Of a DNA stretch of 64,000 nucleotides, positions 46,260 through 54,296 are shown one piece after another. The stretch is taken from the NCBI RefSeq assembly GCF_004114375.1, contig NZ_CP034691.1, forward strand, positions 1 through 64,000, in the 5' to 3' direction. Numbering within the stretch: the stretch's first letter is position 1; the number at the start of each line of letters is the position of its first letter. Position numbers and translations under genes: made by a program. The stretch comes from Halorubrum sp. BOL3-1. GTDB taxonomy: Archaea > Halobacteriota > Halobacteria > Halobacteriales > Haloferacaceae. The notes under the pieces are model-generated. The model saw nothing but the letters and a program-made list of their open reading frames with translations, did not search any database and was not told the origin of the DNA.

Positions 46260-46618
46260 GCTTCAACCCCACAAGGGTTCGTCTGAAACGGCTTTTTCTG
46301 CTGTGTTGAATAGCGGTCTCTAAGCCACGGTGAGACGATAGCGATATTGAGATCGCCAGATTCGGGTGCTAACAAGCCGACTCAGATTTTGACCACCTCA
46401 ACCAACACCGCTATTCAACAGAGCAGCTTTTTCTACTGTCATACACTCATGGCCGCTTGCTTCAACCCCACAAGGGTTCGTCTGAAACGCGCAGGACAAC
46501 CATGCGATATGGCGGCGGTGGGTGCTTCAACCCCACAAGGGTTCGTCTGAAACCCGGTCGCGTTCCGATTCCAGACGGCACATGAGTAGCTTCAACCCCA
46601 CAAGGGTTCGTCTGAAAC
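46260..46618 (-). CRISPR. CRISPR array: four 30-bp repeats, three spacers, one spacer split by a MITE
   Basis: Identical repeats at 46260-46289, 46459-46488, 46524-46553 and 46589-46618 (plus strand GCTTCAACC...CGTCTGAAAC; the reverse complement GTTTCAGACG...GGTTGAAGC is the usual haloarchaeal type I-B form). Spacers 2 and 3 are 35 nt. Spacer 1 was 34 nt before a 127-bp MITE entered after its ninth base, duplicating GCTTTTTC. The array therefore probably reads on the minus strand, with its leader beyond 46618. No cas gene lies in the window, so it depends on Cas proteins encoded elsewhere. Confidence 0.95.
46299..46425 (+). mobile_element. 127-bp MITE, copy 3, inside a CRISPR spacer
   Basis: The same 127-bp family as 16056-16182, with TGCTGTGTTGAATAGCG and CGCTATTCAACAGAGCA ends, flanked by perfect GCTTTTTC (46291-46298, 46426-46433). 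Copies 1 and 3 are similar throughout and in the same orientation. Confidence 0.93.
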
Positions 46619-46994
46619 CATGCCCGATTTCGGGCACACACGCACTTTAGCAGCCGTTCATGAATTAATGTTTTCGTCAACCCTCAATGACCCGCGTTCC
46701 CCGTGGGGGTCGACGGACTCGCTATGGAAACTGCTGCCTTCTGCTGGGGGGTGACGGCGGCCGACATCGCACCCGTCGCGGTGAGTCACATGTTTGGTAT
46801 CCCCCGCATTCTGGTCGGTCTTTCACCCTAACACCGGGTATACCCAGCCGACGGTAGCGGGTAGCGGAGCTTCTTACTGCTTTCCAGGTGGGTAGAGCCG
46901 GCCCGATCGGCTGGTAGAGCGACCCCGAATAGCTGTAGACCAGGCGTCGAGGCGGTAGTATACCCGGGCCGTGTGGCTGGTCGCGAGCTGGCGA
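46619..46994. other. Region after the CRISPR array, possible leader
   Basis: About 375 bases. The first 60 are AT-rich after a small CCCGATTTCGGG palindrome and could be the leader if the array is read on the minus strand. The rest is GC-rich with only unlikely frames. No gene seen. Confidence 0.35.
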
Positions 46995-47055
46995 CCAGCG
47001 GCTCAAATGGAAGGTGACGGGTGTCCCTATTGATGACGACACTATTGAAGGATAA
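46995..47055 (+). pseudogene. Relic of the RHH gene 3' end
   Basis: The stretch CTCAAATGGAAGGTGACGGG through a TAA parallels 46172-46232 (GTCAAATGGAAGATGACGGG...). It encodes the same KWKxTGVPxxxxTxE ending. Only the last 20 codons remain. Confidence 0.7.
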
Positions 47056-47185
47056 GCGACCCACCGTGACTGTTGGGACGCCGACGCCGAGCTCTCGTGT
47101 TAGCCGTGCTACCGGGACGGGTTCGACGTCCCGAACCCTGCCGAGCCGGGCAGGTCAATCAGTCGATCTTAGCAACTCTTCCCAC

Positions 47186-47548
47186 CTATGGATCAATTGT
47201 TGCTTCTGAGGTGACTTCACCTGTATCAAGATTAATCATCTTCGCTGTGATAATCACATTCTCTGTGAGGTGGTCCTCAAGTTTGACTGTGAACTGGATT
47301 TCATACTCAGGATTGATTCCAGGCTCCAGATCATCAAAAATCAGTTCCTCTCCTTTCCTGTCTCCTAAATAAATAGGGACTCCTATCACAGTTTGATTGT
47401 CTTCCAATTTGTAGAAACCACGTTTGGTTTCTGTATTTCCCCCACCTATTTCTTCCCCTAGCTCAAAAAGTGGGATGGTGAATGTTCCTTCTTTACTGTC
47501 TACTCCAATACTAATAGTCTTGGCTACTACCGTTGTTATACTAGTCAT
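47186..47548 (-). CDS. Stand-alone protein resembling the Hsp70 substrate-binding beta domain
   Basis: 120 residues from ATG 47548 ([20 protein letters not shown]). The order of features follows the DnaK substrate-binding domain: [11 protein letters not shown] (cf. LGIETMGGV), [20 protein letters not shown] (cf. [20 protein letters not shown]), a short loop, DDLEPGINP (cf. FNLDGINPAP), then [15 protein letters not shown] (cf. LHVSAKDKNSGKE). No ATPase domain or lid helix is present. It would bind extended peptides without ATP control. It has low GC for the window and lies alone among recombinase debris. The resemblance is by eye. Confidence 0.55.
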   Translation of the reverse strand: [120 protein letters not shown]

Positions 47549-47678
47549 ACTACCAAAATCACTTTTGATGTAAAATAATTCACCGATGAACAACAAGCGC
47601 GCCACTTGGTCTGACGTACTGTAGTGTATCTACCTTCGCCCCGGAGATTTTAAAAGACAGGTAGAGAGAGAGAATACT

Positions 47679-47984
47679 GTGTCACAAACACCAACTGAAC
47701 CAGAGCAGCACGAGGAGTTCATGTCGATTGCAGTTAACGGTGAGGTCGTCTGCCGGATAGAAATGAAACCAGACGCATTACTGTCCGATCTTGAGGATGA
47801 AACTGTCAGCTTAATCCTCGGGAAGACGTTCGGAGGGGCGCTAGATGACGAAGACGGCGATAGCATTCATGAAATAGAGTTGATTCAGGAGTATGATCCT
47901 GAAATACAGTTGTATTTACCCGAAGACGATGGTGAGATGGATTGGTCACAGCCCATGAACTTATCCGAAACTGAATATATCTGA
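47679..47984 (+). CDS. Small acidic protein, paralogue of the 48781-49089 product
   Basis: 101 residues, GTG start. The pattern EEFMSIAVNGEVVCRIE, a variable helical middle with SDLEDETVSLIL, then EYDPEIQLYLPEDDGEMDW matches the other protein (DEFVEIAVDGKPIYRLE ... EAQPEIAAYDSEEEDW). Strongly acidic; no known family. The two paralogues flank the 48128 recombinase on both sides. Confidence 0.6.
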   Translation: MSQTPTEPEQHEEFMSIAVNGEVVCRIEMKPDALLSDLEDETVSLILGKTFGGALDDEDGDSIHEIELIQEYDPEIQLYLPEDDGEMDWSQPMNLSETEYI

Positions 47985-48063
47985 GAAGAGTTTCCCTGCG
48001 GTTAACGGGTATTATACAGCAGAACTGACGTAGTATCTTACAAGACCCGCAACGCGTCCGGCA

Positions 48064-48094
48064 AACGTCGGAGTTTACGACAAACCCCGACGTT
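48064..48094. repeat. 31-bp near-palindrome resembling a tyrosine-recombinase core site
   Basis: Arms AACGTCGGAGTTT and AAACCCCGACGTT are inverted repeats with one mismatch in 13, separated by ACGAC. The site lies 33 bases before the recombinase ATG at 48128. Arm length and spacing fit core sites for catalytic-domain-only recombinases; an operator for the gene is the alternative. A decayed version is present near 50890-50930. Confidence 0.55.
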
Positions 48095-48127
48095 CGCACC
48101 CGAACCACCGACCACCGCTTAAGAACC

Positions 48128-48763
48128 ATGTCGACGACACATACCGACGTAACGAATCCCGACGTTCAACACACCGATAGCGACGGTCGCACCCGTACCT
48201 GGCTGAAACCCGAACAGGTCGACCAAATGCGGGACGTGTGCTTCACCGACGCCGTCCCGACGTATCTTCAAGACCGTAACGAGGCGATAGTCGCGCTCCT
48301 CTATGACGCCGGCCTACGCGCCGGTGAGCTATGCGCTCTTGACGTCGACCATCTCGACTTAGACGCCGGGACGGTGTACCTCCCGAGCCGGATTCAGAAA
48401 GGCTCGCCCCCGCCGGCGACACTCAAGCTCGCGACCGATACCGTCCGCCTACTCCGGCGATACCTTCGCGACCGCTGGAAAGACACCGACGCCCTGTTTC
48501 CCACCCGCTCGAGCGACCGCCTCACTACTCGGTCGCTCCAGCGCCTCGTCGAAAAGCTCGCGACCGAGGCCGACGTCCAGCCCCAGGTCGCCGGCGGTGG
48601 CGTCGGGGATCCCGACGACATCACCCCTCACACCCTCCGGCACTCGGTCGCCCATCGGATTATCCAGCTCGACGGCGGCCGTCTCGAGGACGTGCAACTC
48701 CGGTTACGTCATGCGAACCGGCAAACTACCGACCAAATATACAGCCACCTCGTCCCAAGGTAG
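48128..48763 (+). CDS. Tyrosine recombinase, catalytic domain only (copy 2)
   Basis: 211 residues. The catalytic residues sit in LLYDAGLRAGELCAL (Arg), ITPHTLRHSVAHRI (His, Arg), RLRHANRQTTDQ (His) and IYSHL (Tyr). The layout is shared with copy 1, which also lacks an N-terminal arm-binding domain. The GC-rich gene stands out against its AT-rich flanks. Fragments of closely related genes lie at 49155-49235 and 50010-50068. Confidence 0.9.
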   Translation: MSTTHTDVTNPDVQHTDSDGRTRTWLKPEQVDQMRDVCFTDAVPTYLQDRNEAIVALLYDAGLRAGELCALDVDHLDLDAGTVYLPSRIQKGSPPPATLKLATDTVRLLRRYLRDRWKDTDALFPTRSSDRLTTRSLQRLVEKLATEADVQPQVAGGGVGDPDDITPHTLRHSVAHRIIQLDGGRLEDVQLRLRHANRQTTDQIYSHLVPR

Positions 48764-48780
48764 TGACAAAACAACCGGAA

Positions 48781-49089
48781 TCAAGCGTCAGTTACCTTCG
48801 GTGGTGATTTCCAGTCCTCCTCTTCAGAGTCATACGCCGCAATTTCAGGCTGTGCTTCACGGAGAAGCTCATGAAGATTCTTATCATATTCTTCTTCGAG
48901 TTCTTCTTCTACCTCTTTAGCCATCGCCTTCATAACATACGCAAAAGCAGCCTCATCTATATCCGACGTTTTTAGATCAGAAATCTCTTCCAGTCGGTAT
49001 ATCGGTTTTCCATCTACAGCAATCTCCACAAACTCATCAAACCTCTGTGCTTCCGGGGGGGACTCAGAAGGTTCAGTCATATTGACCAT
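48781..49089 (-). CDS. Small acidic protein, paralogue of the 47679-47984 product
   Basis: 102 residues (or 99 from ATG 49080). It shares the N-terminal FVEIAVDGKPIYRLE block and the C-terminal PEIAAYDSEEEDW block with the other paralogue; the middle is helical and Glu-rich (MKAMAKEVEEELEEEYDKNL). Convergent with the recombinase gene, with 17 bases between the stops. Function unknown. Confidence 0.6.
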   Translation of the reverse strand: MVNMTEPSESPPEAQRFDEFVEIAVDGKPIYRLEEISDLKTSDIDEAAFAYVMKAMAKEVEEELEEEYDKNLHELLREAQPEIAAYDSEEEDWKSPPKVTDA

Positions 49090-49154
49090 ATCAGACCAAC
49101 GGATGTTAAAACCTTGTCAAGTGTAGCAGTCCCCCCTCAAACTGGTACTGGGAA

Positions 49155-49235
49155 CCTCGGCGAACCCGACGACGTCACCCATCACATCCTCTAGCACTCA
49201 GTCGCCTATCGGATTATCCAGGTCGACGTCGCCCT
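49155..49235 (+). pseudogene. Recombinase C-terminal relic
   Basis: GGCGAACCCGACGACGTCAC onwards parallels 48600-48680 of the recombinase (GDPDDITPHTLRHSVAHRIIQL); it reads GEPDDVTHHIL, then a stop where CGG stood, and HSVAYRIIQVD. Only about 27 codons remain. Confidence 0.7.
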
Positions 49236-49521
49236 CGGTGAAATGAAGGGCAAATCCAAGCCGAAATCTCAGGTAGCCGTGAAAGTAGACGAGGAAGGCA
49301 ATTGTCACGCTTGCGCGCTGGAGGTCGTCGCGGAGGGCACGCTCGTCGAGGCGTGAGGCTATCTGAAAGAGGAATTCTATCTCAAAGCAGTTCCTCGGTT
49401 CATATTAGTATACGCGCCGAGTAGTATATAAAATTGCGGAATATGCGAGTTATTATGGATAAACCATCACGTTTTGCGAGCTGTGTGAATGATAGCAGTG
49501 CGTTGCTGTGATCATATAATC
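49236..49521. other. Spacer after the recombinase relic
   Basis: Contains a short Lys-rich coding-like stretch (49241-49358, plus) that ends in TGA and has no clear start, then AT-rich sequence. No gene supported. Confidence 0.35.
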
Positions 49522-49893
49522 TTATTCCAGCGGCTTTGGACGTTTCCCACACTCAGGACAGTATGTCACCGCAGGATACTCAGATAAATCAGCCCGACAG
49601 TGTGTACAATAGTCTGGAGCGACTTCCTCTTCCAACCGTGGCTCTAACCAATTCGCATTCGATAGGATCAGACTTTCAACCTGTTCAGCAGAACTAAGAT
49701 TCTTAAGATGGCCTCGCCCCGTGGTAAATCCAGCAGTGTCCCAGAGTTCAACCAACTTGGTGCTTTTTTTCGTTTCACTGTCAAATATAATCTCGTCTTT
49801 GTAGGCTTTTCTCACCTTTCTTATTTCATCCAATTGCTCTTCAGTCATAGCTTCTTCATTATAACAGAGTTTCAGATCAGGCATTACGGACAT
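49522..49893 (-). CDS. Unrecognised protein with C-terminal zinc ribbon
   Basis: 123 residues; starts at 49893 or the inner ATG at 49848. Helical N-terminal part (EEQLDEIRKVRKAYKDEIIF), then FTTGRGHLKNLSSAEQVESL. The C-terminus is a four-cysteine ribbon, YCTHCRADLSEYPAVTYCPE plus CGKRPKPLE. It is probably a nucleic-acid-binding or adaptor protein. No related neighbour. Confidence 0.6.
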   Translation of the reverse strand: MSVMPDLKLCYNEEAMTEEQLDEIRKVRKAYKDEIIFDSETKKSTKLVELWDTAGFTTGRGHLKNLSSAEQVESLILSNANWLEPRLEEEVAPDYCTHCRADLSEYPAVTYCPECGKRPKPLE

Positions 49894-50009
49894 ATTACAC
49901 TCGGTCGATTCTAAAGGTACCGCTGTAATATAATTAGGATCCGATAAGACGCGGCTGATTTCTCTTACAACGGCGTCAACGAATAGAACCCTCTCCCGCG
50001 TTGGGCGTG

Positions 50010-50068
50010 CTACCGGGACGGTGTACCCCCCGAGCCGGATTCAGAAAGGCTCGCCCCCGCCAGCTCGC
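50010..50068 (+). pseudogene. Recombinase internal relic
   Basis: GGGACGGTGTACCCCCCGAG and the following bases to GCCCCCGCC match 48369-48416 of the recombinase almost exactly, on the plus strand. It overlaps the 3' end of the metalloprotease gene. Confidence 0.75.
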
Positions 50069-50741
50069 TAGCACTGACACTCTCTGATAAGCAATTCAAC
50101 AAACGATCTCGACCTATTTCTGTACCATTTTCAAGTTTTGTTCTCGATATATCTCCACTTTTATTCACATCGATACCACTTACCATCACACACCTTGGAG
50201 AGTCTCCGTGGTCAAGACCTAACAAGTGTCCAAACTCATGAGTGGTAATAAGCCAAATAGCTTCATTAGTTAAGTAAGTCTCACTAGAATCGTCGGACGT
50301 ATCTATTTCCACAACAGGTGTTCCAACAATTTCCCCAGTTTCGTAATGTGTCGTATACCTTGCAGTCCCAAACGCAGACTCATCGTTTATTTTTGGTTTA
50401 TACAATACTACTACGTCAGTCTGAGGGGATATGCCACTAGTATTTTCATCTGCAACGTCAAAGGAAATATTGTAACCCAAATGCTCTTTGTCATATTTTT
50501 CCCAATAATTTAATGATTGATTTAATGTCTTGGTAGCATTTACTCTTGAATTGTTGGTTATGATTTGAACTTCTATCTCTCGCTCTACAAATGGATTTTC
50601 CTTATTATGATTTTCATTTTTAATAGAATCTATTGGATCTGTTCCGTCTATGAAATCTATTAAACCCCAGCCTGCAAAAAAAGAGAGAGCTCCTACTCCA
50701 ATTATTATTAGAATATCTCGAGTGTTTATTTCCATTACCAT
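50010..50741 (-). CDS. Membrane-anchored metzincin protease with a captured C-terminal tail
   Basis: 243 residues from ATG 50741 (MVMEINTRDILIIIGVGALS); the longer start at 50807 is Cys/Trp-rich and unlikely. One N-terminal membrane helix (DILIIIGVGALSFFAGWGLI) is followed by a domain with the zinc motif WLITTHEFGHLLGLDHGD and a Met-turn candidate CVMVSG. Metzincins are extracytoplasmic zinc endopeptidases. The last 18 residues (ELAGASLSESGSGGTPSR) are translated from the antisense strand of a recombinase fragment, so the original 3' end has been replaced. Confidence 0.75.
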   Translation of the reverse strand: MVMEINTRDILIIIGVGALSFFAGWGLIDFIDGTDPIDSIKNENHNKENPFVEREIEVQIITNNSRVNATKTLNQSLNYWEKYDKEHLGYNISFDVADENTSGISPQTDVVVLYKPKINDESAFGTARYTTHYETGEIVGTPVVEIDTSDDSSETYLTNEAIWLITTHEFGHLLGLDHGDSPRCVMVSGIDVNKSGDISRTKLENGTEIGRDRLLNCLSESVSASELAGASLSESGSGGTPSR

Positions 50742-50837
50742 GTGAGGCCATTCAGCTATAACAGATAAATTCCTTATGCCGCAGCATCCAGAGGAGCAAC
50801 CCCACAATGATTAACCGGGTAGTCGGCTTTGTCGGGG

Positions 50838-50932
50838 GGTGCCTGACGTACTGTAATGTATCCACCCCTTGAGGTGTGTAACGACGTTCCGGCGAACGTC
50901 GTAGTTTGTTACAAATCCTGACGTTCAATCTA
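50838..50932 (+). repeat. Relic of the recombinase upstream region
   Basis: CTGACGTACTGTAATGTATC parallels 47614-47633, and CGGCGAACGTCGTAGTTTGT with the following AAATCCTGACGTT parallels the palindrome at 48064-48094. It shows that a whole recombinase unit once stood here. Confidence 0.55.
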
Positions 50933-51530
50933 CCGCAACGGGTGTCTGGGCGTCGACGAGTAGGGTCAAACTGTTCGGCTCGGCTTACACGTCACCCGCT
51001 CTTTTTCGTTTCCAACTGTTTAGATAAGTGTTGAAACACGCATGACTGCGTTGGGGTCCGCCTCGGCGCCGAACATGGATCCGGTCCCACCGGGCGGGTA
51101 TTAGCCTATTTATCCCCATTTGCTAGACCCTCCAGACGCGGGAACGCGGACATCGGTGTTGATGTCGTTAGGTCGTCAATAGGCCCCCGATCCGCCGTGG
51201 CCCGCTAGTGGTCATCAGGTCATTTGTGATCTCAACTATGATCCGTCGGCGTCGCAGTCAACCGTCGTCTGGCCCGCGTGTCGGCGTCCGTCCGCGACAA
51301 GCTCGACGAGTGACGCGCATATGCCCGCCGCCGCGAGCCCACCGCCCGGAGCGCAGTCGGACGGTCGACGCCGCGAAGGCGCGGTGATTCATTCGTTCGT
51401 ATGCGCTGAACCCTGAAGCTCGACGGCTCCAGGTACCCACTCTCGACGTCGACGGCCGGGTGGATCGGACCACACACTATATTCGCAAGGGGGTGTCAAA
51501 AAAACAACTCGACCCACTTCAGGTTCATAC
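50933..51530. other. Intergenic region, no gene seen
   Basis: About 600 GC-variable bases between the metalloprotease and the hairpin region. The minus-strand frames (51232-51477) are Arg-rich shadows. No motif recognised. Confidence 0.4.
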
Positions 51531-51645
51531 AAATTTTTATACCCGCGGGGGTCTATGTTCACGTGAGGACGCAAGACAAGCCCTTGCCTTTGTGGCGGGG
51601 CTTGTCTTGGGAAGCATGTGCGGTCACAGCGCACGTGTGCTGACG
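51531..51645 (+). ncRNA. Tandem hairpins behind a TATA-like element; candidate small RNA
   Basis: A T5ATA box (about 51533-51540) is followed by a perfect 11-bp stem AAGACAAGCCC...GGGCTTGTCTT (51573-51608, 14-base loop). A second imperfect stem, AGCATGTGCG...CGCACGTGTGCT, lies at 51614-51641. A 25-codon GTG frame also spans the hairpins (51563-51640). Small RNA, leader peptide or palindromic transposon end are all possible. Confidence 0.35.
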
Positions 51646-52479
51646 TCCGGCGGTTTTCCATCGCATCTATAATTCTTCGAGCAGATACTTTTGAACCGTA
51701 TCAGATTGTAGCCGACTGACAAGTGATTCCAGTGGCTTACTTCCCCAGTTTTCATCTGAGGGGGGACGACGACCTTCAATCCACGACGCCGCACGATCCT
51801 CGCGGCGAGGGGTACGCTGACGATTCCGCGTCTCAATCACGTACTCCGGATCTGGTTGCTGATTGGACGGTGTGGACCACGAATCACCGATTCGGCCAAT
51901 ATCCCATTCCGCAAGATCGATGCTGCCATTCTCGATTATTTCTGACCTGAGATATCCAGCAATATAGTCTGCTGCGGTAATCTCCGGGTAAATGTGGTCT
52001 CCCGAGTCAAGACAAACAGCGTGGACTGGTGTGTGACGCTCAGCAAACCCTTCGAATTGGTTAGCTGCCGCTCGGCGAAGTTTTATTCTCCCCGTTCCGT
52101 ACTCATCTCCCCCGCCGTCATGTAGAATAGCCGCTTCTCCTTCGTATTCTGTTAATGAGCTGAGTGTTTTGGTAGCCGCAATACAACTCGTCATAGCTCG
52201 CTTGTCCACTTCACATCCCCCCCAACATGCTTGTGCATTCCAAGTAATGGGGCCGCTTTCGATTTTGCTTAAGAGCGAGCTCACCGGCTCAGAGAGTTCC
52301 TGAGCGGCGAAATCTTCTGGGGGAGAACTTGACTTACTAACCCATGGTTGTAAGTCTAGTTCGATTAGCAACTCTGCCAACTTCTCGCTGGAACTACGGG
52401 GGCATTGTACAGCGACGAGAACGAATACCCCATCAAAGTTGTTCCCCGACTCATCCACCCCTACGATATGATCAATATT

Positions 52480-53880
52480 CAGTACTTCACAAAGCCGCTT
52501 AGTTAGAACGTCTGCTTGCTGCGAATGTGCCTAACAAACAGCAGCAAGCAGACGGTGAGATTCACGAGGACCAGCTTCTTAACTTTCTCGTCAACCGCCT
52601 TGACGAGGAAGTTCCGCTCTCCTTAGCCAATAACGCTGAGATCACTGCTGAGGACATCTATGAGGTCCTCGTCGGCGCTTGCGCCGACGGGACCTCTGTC
52701 TCTACGCTTTGTGCTTCGAGCCAGAACTCACCCGCTGCGAACACGGTCCTCTACCATCTCCGGACGAAGTTCGAGCCGGATCGGCTCGAACGAGTCGCTA
52801 ACACGCTCCTGCGGAAGAATCTCGATGAACTGCTCCCCGAGCAGGTGGAGGTCTGCGCAGACCTCCACCTGCGGCCCTACTACGGTGACGAAGACGACAC
52901 AGACGACCTCTATCACTCGGTAGCGAAGCGTGGAACTACTGCGTTCCACGCCTACGCCACACTCTACGCGCGTGTGACGAACAAACGCTACACGCTGGCG
53001 GTACGCCGTCTCCGAGACGGCGATACCACCAGCAGTGTCCTCGCTGAGTTCTTTGGTGTCCTCGACGGCCTTGACACCGGGGTCAAGGCCGTCTACCTTG
53101 ATCGCGGATTCTACGACAGTAAGTGTCTCACGCTGCTTCAGGCGCACAATTACGCGTACGTGATCCCGATCATCCGGTGGGGTGAGACGATTCAGCAGGA
53201 GCTCTCGGAAGGATGGAGCCGCGTCATTCAGCACGATCTGACAGGGAAACTCGACGGTCACAGCTGGACCGTCGAGTTTCCCGTCTACATCGACTGTACG
53301 TACCTGAACGGGAAGTATGACGAGAACGGGGTGGCGCGTCACGGCTACGCCGCTGACGCGCCGTTCATCGACTCACCACGCGACGCTCGATACCACTACA
53401 GCAAGCGGTTCGGTATCGAATCAAGCTATCGATTGTTTGAGCAAGCGATAGCGACAACGACAACACGAGATCCAACGGTACGACTGCTGTACGTGGTGGT
53501 GAGTCTCCTCTTACAGAACATCTGGCGGTACCTTCACTACGAGTATGTGGCGACGCCCCGCCGAGGCGGGCGTCGCCTCTGGTGGTGGCCGTACAAGGAG
53601 TTCGTCAATATGGTTCGACGAGCTGCGTGGACGGCCCTCGCGGTGCGTCGGGCCGTCCCCGCGAATCGGCCACCTGACGACCGATTCTACCGCTAACCAC
53701 CGACCGAGCAAGCCAGCAGAGTGAGTGGCGACGCTGTCGCGTCGGCGGCTGATCGCCGCCGACAGCGACAGCTCTCCGTCGATCCACCGTAATCCTCTCG
53801 TCAAGAGCCTCAGTACAACCGCTTCGACACAGAACTCAGGCCGCAGAAACAGCTAGCCGAGGATGCTTTGTGAGGTACTG
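52480..53880 (+). mobile_element. ISH3-type element copy B, intact, with 5-bp duplication
   Basis: 1401 bp from CAGTACTTCACAAAGCCGC to GCTTTGTGAGGTACTG, flanked by ATATT on both sides (52475-52479, 53881-53885). Length, ends and duplication length fit the haloarchaeal ISH3 family. Confidence 0.93.
52527..53696 (+). CDS. ISH3-type transposase, copy B
   Basis: 389 residues, uninterrupted. DDE candidates: Asp in CADLHLRPYYGDEDD, Asp in KAVYLDRGFYDSKC and Glu in KRFGIESSYRLFEQ. There is an N-terminal helical DNA-binding region (DIYEVLVGACADGTSVSTL) and a basic Trp/Arg-rich C-terminus (RRLWWWPYKEF). It is nearly identical to copy C and presumably active. Confidence 0.9.
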   Translation: MPNKQQQADGEIHEDQLLNFLVNRLDEEVPLSLANNAEITAEDIYEVLVGACADGTSVSTLCASSQNSPAANTVLYHLRTKFEPDRLERVANTLLRKNLDELLPEQVEVCADLHLRPYYGDEDDTDDLYHSVAKRGTTAFHAYATLYARVTNKRYTLAVRRLRDGDTTSSVLAEFFGVLDGLDTGVKAVYLDRGFYDSKCLTLLQAHNYAYVIPIIRWGETIQQELSEGWSRVIQHDLTGKLDGHSWTVEFPVYIDCTYLNGKYDENGVARHGYAADAPFIDSPRDARYHYSKRFGIESSYRLFEQAIATTTTRDPTVRLLYVVVSLLLQNIWRYLHYEYVATPRRGGRRLWWWPYKEFVNMVRRAAWTALAVRRAVPANRPPDDRFYR

Positions 53881-53948
53881 ATATTCCGTTTGTCAGCAGC
53901 TGACCCGGTGTTTTCAGTCAACCGTACTTGCCGAAGTCCTGAGGCCAT

Positions 53949-54296
53949 TCTGACTACCTAAGTTCTAATTACTCAGTAGTTATTTAAATTCCCATAAACC
54001 TCATCTCAGTAGTGGAACCGTCCACAACGAAGCTAGATTTCGAAATAACTGTTTTCTGTGGGCCTACGACGCTACTGAGTCGGGGGACTTCTCGCGGGAT
54101 GGGGTATCACACAAAAAGGAACCATCTTTTCGTAGCTCCATAAGAACCACTACCTTCTCGACACATTTTGAGATCAGTGGGGCTGTAATAAAAAGAACCG
54201 ATATTAGAACTGATATATAGGTCGGAATGTATACCTCAGAGAGAAACTGTTGTACTGATATGAGTGGCAGTCAGGTCGTCTGCGCCGGAGTAAACG
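53949..54296. other. Intergenic region before the pilin gene
   Basis: About 350 AT-rich bases. It contains the promoter side of the interrupted gene and, near 54213-54220, a GATATATAG element that could serve the pilin gene with a leader. No other gene seen. Confidence 0.45.

Larger units (their letters stand above)
51667..53948 (-). pseudogene. RNase H-fold-like gene (unknown function) interrupted by ISH3-type copy B
   Basis: Removing the element and one copy of the 5-bp duplication gives one frame from ATG 53948: MASGLRQVRLTENTGSAADK, RNIDHIVGVDESGNNFDGVF and on to the stop at 51667, about 293 residues. VGVDESGN...FVLVAV near the start recalls the first acidic strand of RNase HII or DUF3800-type RNase H folds, and ITAADYIAGYLRSEI the last one. 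The assignment is tentative. The downstream 263-residue part is still open from GTG 52458. The insertion is near codon 26. Confidence 0.6.
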
